Source of the DNA: an uncultured Verrucomicrobia subdivision 3 bacterium
Lineage (GTDB): Bacteria; Verrucomicrobiota; Verrucomicrobiia; Limisphaerales; UBA11358
Direction: 5' to 3'
Assembly (NCBI GenBank): GCA_903861445.1
Contig: CAIOUK010000186.1
Span: forward strand, 1-6,918
DNA length: 6,918 nucleotides
Shown: one piece after another, positions 4,324 to 6,918 of the stretch
Position numbering within the stretch: position 1 is the first letter of the stretch
Layout of the letters: each line of letters opens with the position of its first letter
Notes under the pieces: generated by a model
What the model saw: only the letters and a program-made list of their open reading frames with translations
Told to the model about the DNA's origin: nothing
Databases searched by the model: none
Made by a program: the position numbers and the translations under genes

Positions 4324-5556
4324 ATGGCACCAACACAACATCGTCCGCTCATCATTTTCATTCTCGGCGCGCTGTCCACCATCAGCCCCTTCGCGATTGA
4401 TATGTATCTGCCGGCCTTTCCCGAAATGGCGGCGGGACTGAATACCACCACGGCGCGCATCTCGCTCTCGCTCTCGAGCTACTTCGCGGGGTTCGCGGCG
4501 GCGCAATTGATTTACGGGCCGCTGCTCGACCGTTTCGGACGCAAGCCGCCGTTGTATTTTGGAATGATCTTATTTGTGGTCGCGTCCGTTGCGTGCATGG
4601 TGTCACGCAGCGTCGAATGGCTCATTGCGTGGCGTTTCGTGCAGGCGCTCGGCGGTTGCGCGGCGGCAGTGGCGGCGATGGCGATGGTGCGCGACTTTTT
4701 TCCCGCGCGCGACACCGCCAAAATCATTTCGCTGCTCATCCTCGTCATCAGCGCGTCGCCGTTTCTCGCGCCGAGCATCGGCACGTTCGTGGCGGTGAAC
4801 CTCGGCTGGAAATGGGTCTTCATCGTGCTTTCCCTCTTCGCGCTGGTGATGCTCGCGGTCGCGGCGTTTGTGCTGCCGGTCGGTTACGAACCGGATAAAA
4901 ATATCAAAATGCGTCCGCTGCCCGTCCTCCGCAATTACCTTGAAGTGCTGAAGGAGCCGCAGTTTCTCGTGTATGCGCTGGCGAGTGCGTTTGCGTTTTC
5001 CGGTCTGCTCGTTTATGTGGCGAGCGCGCCGATCGTGTTCATGGAAGCCTTTCATGTGAACACGAAGGAATTTAGCGCAATTTTTGCCGGCCTAGCCATG
5101 GGCTTCATCGGGGCGAATCAGGTGAACATTTTTCTGCTAAAGAAATTTTCCAGCGAACAGATCTTTCGCTGGGTGATGCTCGGCGTCTGTCCCTTGGGCA
5201 CCTTGCTGCTGGTGGGAACCATCGCCGGCTGGTTCGGTTTGTGGGCGACGCTCGGGCTGCTCTTTGTCACGTTGTCGGCGCTCGGCCTGTGCGCGCCGAA
5301 CGGCTCCGCGCTGGCGCTCGTGCCCTTCGACCACAACATCGGCAGCGCGTCGGCGATGCTCGGCTTCCTCCAACTCGGCGTGGCCGGACTGGCGTCGGCG
5401 TGCGTCGGCATTTTTGATTCACACACGCTCATGCCGGTGGCACTGGTGCTGTCAATCACATGCTGGATTGGACTGTCGATTTTGCTAGTCGGAAAAAAGC
5501 GGATTCCACAACTACGCTTCGTGGAAGAAAAAGCCGCGCATCAACTGCCGCACTGA
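4324..5556 (+). CDS. Bcr/CflA-type MFS multidrug exporter (DHA1 family)
   Basis: The product is a proton-driven drug/H+ antiporter of the inner membrane; substrates in this group include bicyclomycin, chloramphenicol and other small molecules, but the substrate here is unknown. The 410-residue protein has the family's usual length and appears to have twelve hydrophobic segments. Signature sites are SPFAIDMYLPAFP in the first helix and after it (21-33), motif A GPLLDRFGRKPP (65-76) in the loop between helices 2 and 3, motif B WRFVQALGG (103-111) with Arg104 in helix 4, and antiporter-type motif C around SPFLAPSIGTF (145-155) in helix 5. The start at 4324 (MAPTQHRPLIIF) gives the short cytoplasmic N-terminus expected. 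The in-frame extension upstream to 4201 runs through the intergenic promoter region and has no family resemblance. The gene diverges from DUF2237 and converges on the cupin gene, with 15 bases between stop codons and no evident terminator. Confidence 0.92.
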   Translation: MAPTQHRPLIIFILGALSTISPFAIDMYLPAFPEMAAGLNTTTARISLSLSSYFAGFAAAQLIYGPLLDRFGRKPPLYFGMILFVVASVACMVSRSVEWLIAWRFVQALGGCAAAVAAMAMVRDFFPARDTAKIISLLILVISASPFLAPSIGTFVAVNLGWKWVFIVLSLFALVMLAVAAFVLPVGYEPDKNIKMRPLPVLRNYLEVLKEPQFLVYALASAFAFSGLLVYVASAPIVFMEAFHVNTKEFSAIFAGLAMGFIGANQVNIFLLKKFSSEQIFRWVMLGVCPLGTLLLVGTIAGWFGLWATLGLLFVTLSALGLCAPNGSALALVPFDHNIGSASAMLGFLQLGVAGLASACVGIFDSHTLMPVALVLSITCWIGLSILLVGKKRIPQLRFVEEKAAHQLPH

Positions 5557-5571
5557 AAAGATCGCGTCGCG

Positions 5572-5967
5572 TCAGCCCTGATATTGTTCGTCGCTGACTT
5601 TTTCCAGCCAGTCCACGGCTTTGCCGTCGAGCTGTTCTTGAATGGCGATGTGCGTCAGCGCCGTGGTGGGCGACGCGCCGTGCCAATGTTTTTCGCCCGG
5701 CGGAAACCAGATGAAGTCGCCCGGCCGGATTTCTTCCATCGGCCCGCCCCAGCGTTGCGCGCGTCCGCAGCCGGCGGTCACAATCAAAGTTTGTCCCAGC
5801 GGATGCGTGTGCCACGCGGTGCGCGCGCCCGGTTCAAAGGTGACGATGGCCCCGGCCACGCGCGCGGGATCGTTGCCCTTGAACGGCGAGTCGATGCGCA
5901 CCATGCCGGTGAACCAGTCGGCCGGGCCGGCGGCGGAAGGTTGGGAACCGTTGCGTTTTATTTCCAT
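5572..5967 (-). CDS. Single-domain cupin, hydroxynitrile-lyase-like (GtHNL type)
   Basis: The 131-residue cytoplasmic protein is a small cupin. Cupin motif 1 is TAWHTHPLGQT (50-60) with metal ligands His53, His55 and Gln59. Cupin motif 2 is RPGDFIWFPPGEKHWHG (81-97) with His94. From memory, these positions and the length equal those of the manganese cupin (R)-hydroxynitrile lyase of Granulicella tundricola, and Ala40, Val42 and Gln110 also agree with it. The natural role of these proteins is not established; many homologues are annotated only as cupins. The start at 5967 (MEIKRNGSQPSA) is the conserved family start, and an in-frame ATG at 6036 would add 23 unrelated residues. A strong promoter ends 6 bases before this ATG, so the mRNA may be leaderless. 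The gene is divergent from the RNA methyltransferase gene. A fragment of a second copy lies at 3738-3822. Confidence 0.88.
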   Translation of the reverse strand: MEIKRNGSQPSAAGPADWFTGMVRIDSPFKGNDPARVAGAIVTFEPGARTAWHTHPLGQTLIVTAGCGRAQRWGGPMEEIRPGDFIWFPPGEKHWHGASPTTALTHIAIQEQLDGKAVDWLEKVSDEQYQG

Positions 5968-5973
5968 GGTCGG

Positions 5974-6002
5974 ATTATTTGCCGTTCGCTTCGCGGCGTC
6001 AA
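5974..6002 (-). promoter_or_regulatory. Probable promoter of the cupin gene, predicting a leaderless mRNA
   Basis: On the minus strand TTGACG (5 of 6), an optimal 17-base spacer and AATAAT (5 of 6) end 6 bases before the ATG at 5967. The first transcribed base would be at or next to the A of the start codon. This is the best promoter match in the window, and it argues against the upstream ATG at 6036. Confidence 0.6.
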
Positions 6003-6029
6003 TCTTTCGCCAGCAGGGATTTTCCGCGC

Positions 6030-6058
6030 TTTTCATTACCGGCGCGGCGGGCTTTAAT
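6030..6058 (+). promoter_or_regulatory. Candidate promoter of the RNA methyltransferase gene
   Basis: TTTTCA (-35, 4 of 6), a 17-base spacer and TTTAAT (-10, 5 of 6) end 5 bases before the GTG at 6064, again predicting a start of transcription at about the start codon. An in-frame TAA overlaps the -10, so translation cannot begin further upstream. Confidence 0.33.
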
Positions 6059-6063
6059 TCACC

Positions 6064-6879
6064 GTGGCTATTTCACAAATTTTGCCGGTGCAATCCATCG
6101 AACTGCCGGAGCTGGCGTTGTATCGCACGCTACGCCGCGTCGAGGAGCACGAGCGCGCCGGCGTGCTGGTAGCCGCGAACCACAAGGTCATCAAGCGCCT
6201 GCTCGCAAGCCGTTACACCGTGATCTCCGCGCTGCTCACGCCGGCGTGGCTGGAAAAACTGGAGCCGCAATTGCGCGCGCGGCCGGAGGCCATTCCGGTT
6301 TATCTCGCCGACGATGCATTGCTGGAAACCATCACCGGTTATGTAATGCACCAAGGCGCGCTGGCGGTGGCCAAAATTCCGCCGCTGCCAGATTTTGAAA
6401 CGCTGCTGAAAAATTCGTCGCGTCCGCTGCTGCTAGCCGCCGTTGAAGGCGTGGCCAACGCGGAAAACATGGGAGCCATCGTGCGCAACTGCGCGGCGTT
6501 CGGCGCGCATTTTCTCATCGTCGGCGAAACGTGCGGCAGTCCGTTTCAGCGCCGCGCGGTGGCCGGTTCGATGGGCACCATTTTCGAACAGCCCGTGGTG
6601 CGCGCGGAAAATCTGGTGGCGACCTTGCAGGCGTTGCGCGCGCGCGGCGTGCGCTGTCTCGCGGCGCACCCGCGCACGGATGCGCAGAAGCTGGCCACCG
6701 TGGATTTGCGCGGTGATTGCTGCCTGGTGTTCGGTGCGGAAGGGCCGGGATTGACGGAAGCCGCGCTGGCCGCGTGCGATGACATGGTGGAAATCCCGAT
6801 GCCGTCGCATATGAATTCGCTGAACGTGGCGGTGGCCACGGGAATTTTTCTTTACGAGGCAACGCGGCAGCGCGGATGA
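6064..6879 (+). CDS. SpoU (TrmH) family RNA 2'-O-methyltransferase
   Basis: SPOUT-class enzymes of this family methylate a ribose 2'-OH in rRNA or tRNA using S-adenosylmethionine, acting as knotted dimers in the cytoplasm. The 271-residue protein has a divergent N-terminal part (about 1-115), probably for substrate recognition, and then the SpoU catalytic domain. Motif 1 is NAENMGAIVRNCAAFG (132-147) with Asn135 and Arg141. Motif 2 is LVFGAEGPGL (221-230) with Glu226. Motif 3 is IPMPSHMNSLNVAVATG (244-260). All three are intact. Length and layout resemble RlmB/TsnR-like members, but the target nucleotide cannot be read from the sequence. The start is GTG at 6064, fixed by an in-frame TAA 9 bases upstream, and no Shine-Dalgarno is present. 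It is divergent from the cupin gene, with 96 bases between starts. The 39 bases after the stop show no clear terminator. Confidence 0.93.
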   Translation: MAISQILPVQSIELPELALYRTLRRVEEHERAGVLVAANHKVIKRLLASRYTVISALLTPAWLEKLEPQLRARPEAIPVYLADDALLETITGYVMHQGALAVAKIPPLPDFETLLKNSSRPLLLAAVEGVANAENMGAIVRNCAAFGAHFLIVGETCGSPFQRRAVAGSMGTIFEQPVVRAENLVATLQALRARGVRCLAAHPRTDAQKLATVDLRGDCCLVFGAEGPGLTEAALAACDDMVEIPMPSHMNSLNVAVATGIFLYEATRQRG

Positions 6880-6918
6880 AATTTGCTGCCGGCCGGGGTG
6901 CAATCTGCGTCAAGTGTC

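Noticed and set aside
4603..5055. Minus-strand 150-codon frame opposite the MFS gene
   Set aside because: It is Arg/His-rich low-complexity antisense of hydrophobic helices, with no independent signal.
3820..5597. The DUF2237-MFS interval as a defence or mobile island
   Set aside because: There is no integrase, transposase, tRNA edge or toxin-type gene. Only the 59-base direct repeat marks it, so nothing beyond local rearrangement is supported.
6433..6903. Minus-strand 156-codon frame opposite the methyltransferase gene
   Set aside because: It is the antisense of conserved SpoU motifs, His/Arg-rich, and has no family resemblance.
6880..6918. Terminator or new gene after the methyltransferase
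   Set aside because: A short GCCGGCC palindrome is present, but there is no stem with a T tract, and the remaining sequence is too short to judge.

Overview
This 6.9 kb window is ordinary chromosomal DNA, mostly around 60% G+C, from what is probably a member of the Verrucomicrobiota or a relative in the PVC group. Three things suggest this: a small exported c-type cytochrome of the kind abundant in planctomycetes and verrucomicrobia, an inverted repeat built on AGCCACAGAT..AAACACGGAT units of the sort scattered through such genomes, and the general look of the AroA and TyrA proteins. The assignment is inference from memory, not a search.

Layout. On the minus strand, positions 3128 down to 1 hold a co-directional row: a two-domain CbiX-type chelatase (3128-2292), prephenate dehydrogenase tyrA (2226-1342), a 150 bp structured repeat (1187-1336), and aroA (1179 to the left edge, incomplete). 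A small exported cytochrome c gene (3238-3645, plus) diverges from the chelatase gene and ends at a good intrinsic terminator. Next come a fragment of a cupin gene (about 3738-3822, minus) and a DUF2237 gene (4191-3829, minus). A Bcr/CflA-type MFS exporter (4324-5556, plus) diverges from DUF2237. It converges on an intact cupin gene (5967-5572, minus), which resembles the bacterial manganese cupin hydroxynitrile lyases. A SpoU-family RNA methyltransferase (6064-6879, plus) closes the window.

How the genes relate. tyrA and aroA serve aromatic amino acid synthesis (the tyrosine branch and the shikimate trunk). The chelatase points to sirohaem or cobalamin-type metallation. The other genes are single-purpose accessory functions with no evident shared pathway. 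Strikingly, almost no gene has a recognisable Shine-Dalgarno sequence. Several have a plausible -35/-10 pair placed so that transcription would begin at, or about ten bases before, the start codon. The clearest case is the cupin gene.

I see no new multi-gene system. The best leads are: (1) aroA, whose A+T-rich middle, Gln in place of a catalytic-region Lys, and loss of recognisable AroA sequence exactly at a 16 bp perfect palindrome suggest a mosaic or broken gene or an assembly junction; (2) a structured repeat wedged between tyrA and aroA that ends 7 bases before the aroA start codon; (3) a 59 bp copy of the cupin 3' end, differing from the intact gene only at third codon positions, that forms a direct repeat bracketing the DUF2237-MFS pair; and (4) the SD-less, possibly leaderless gene starts. 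No tRNA, rRNA, CRISPR array, transposase or phage gene was seen, and no gene-free stretch exceeds 300 bases.
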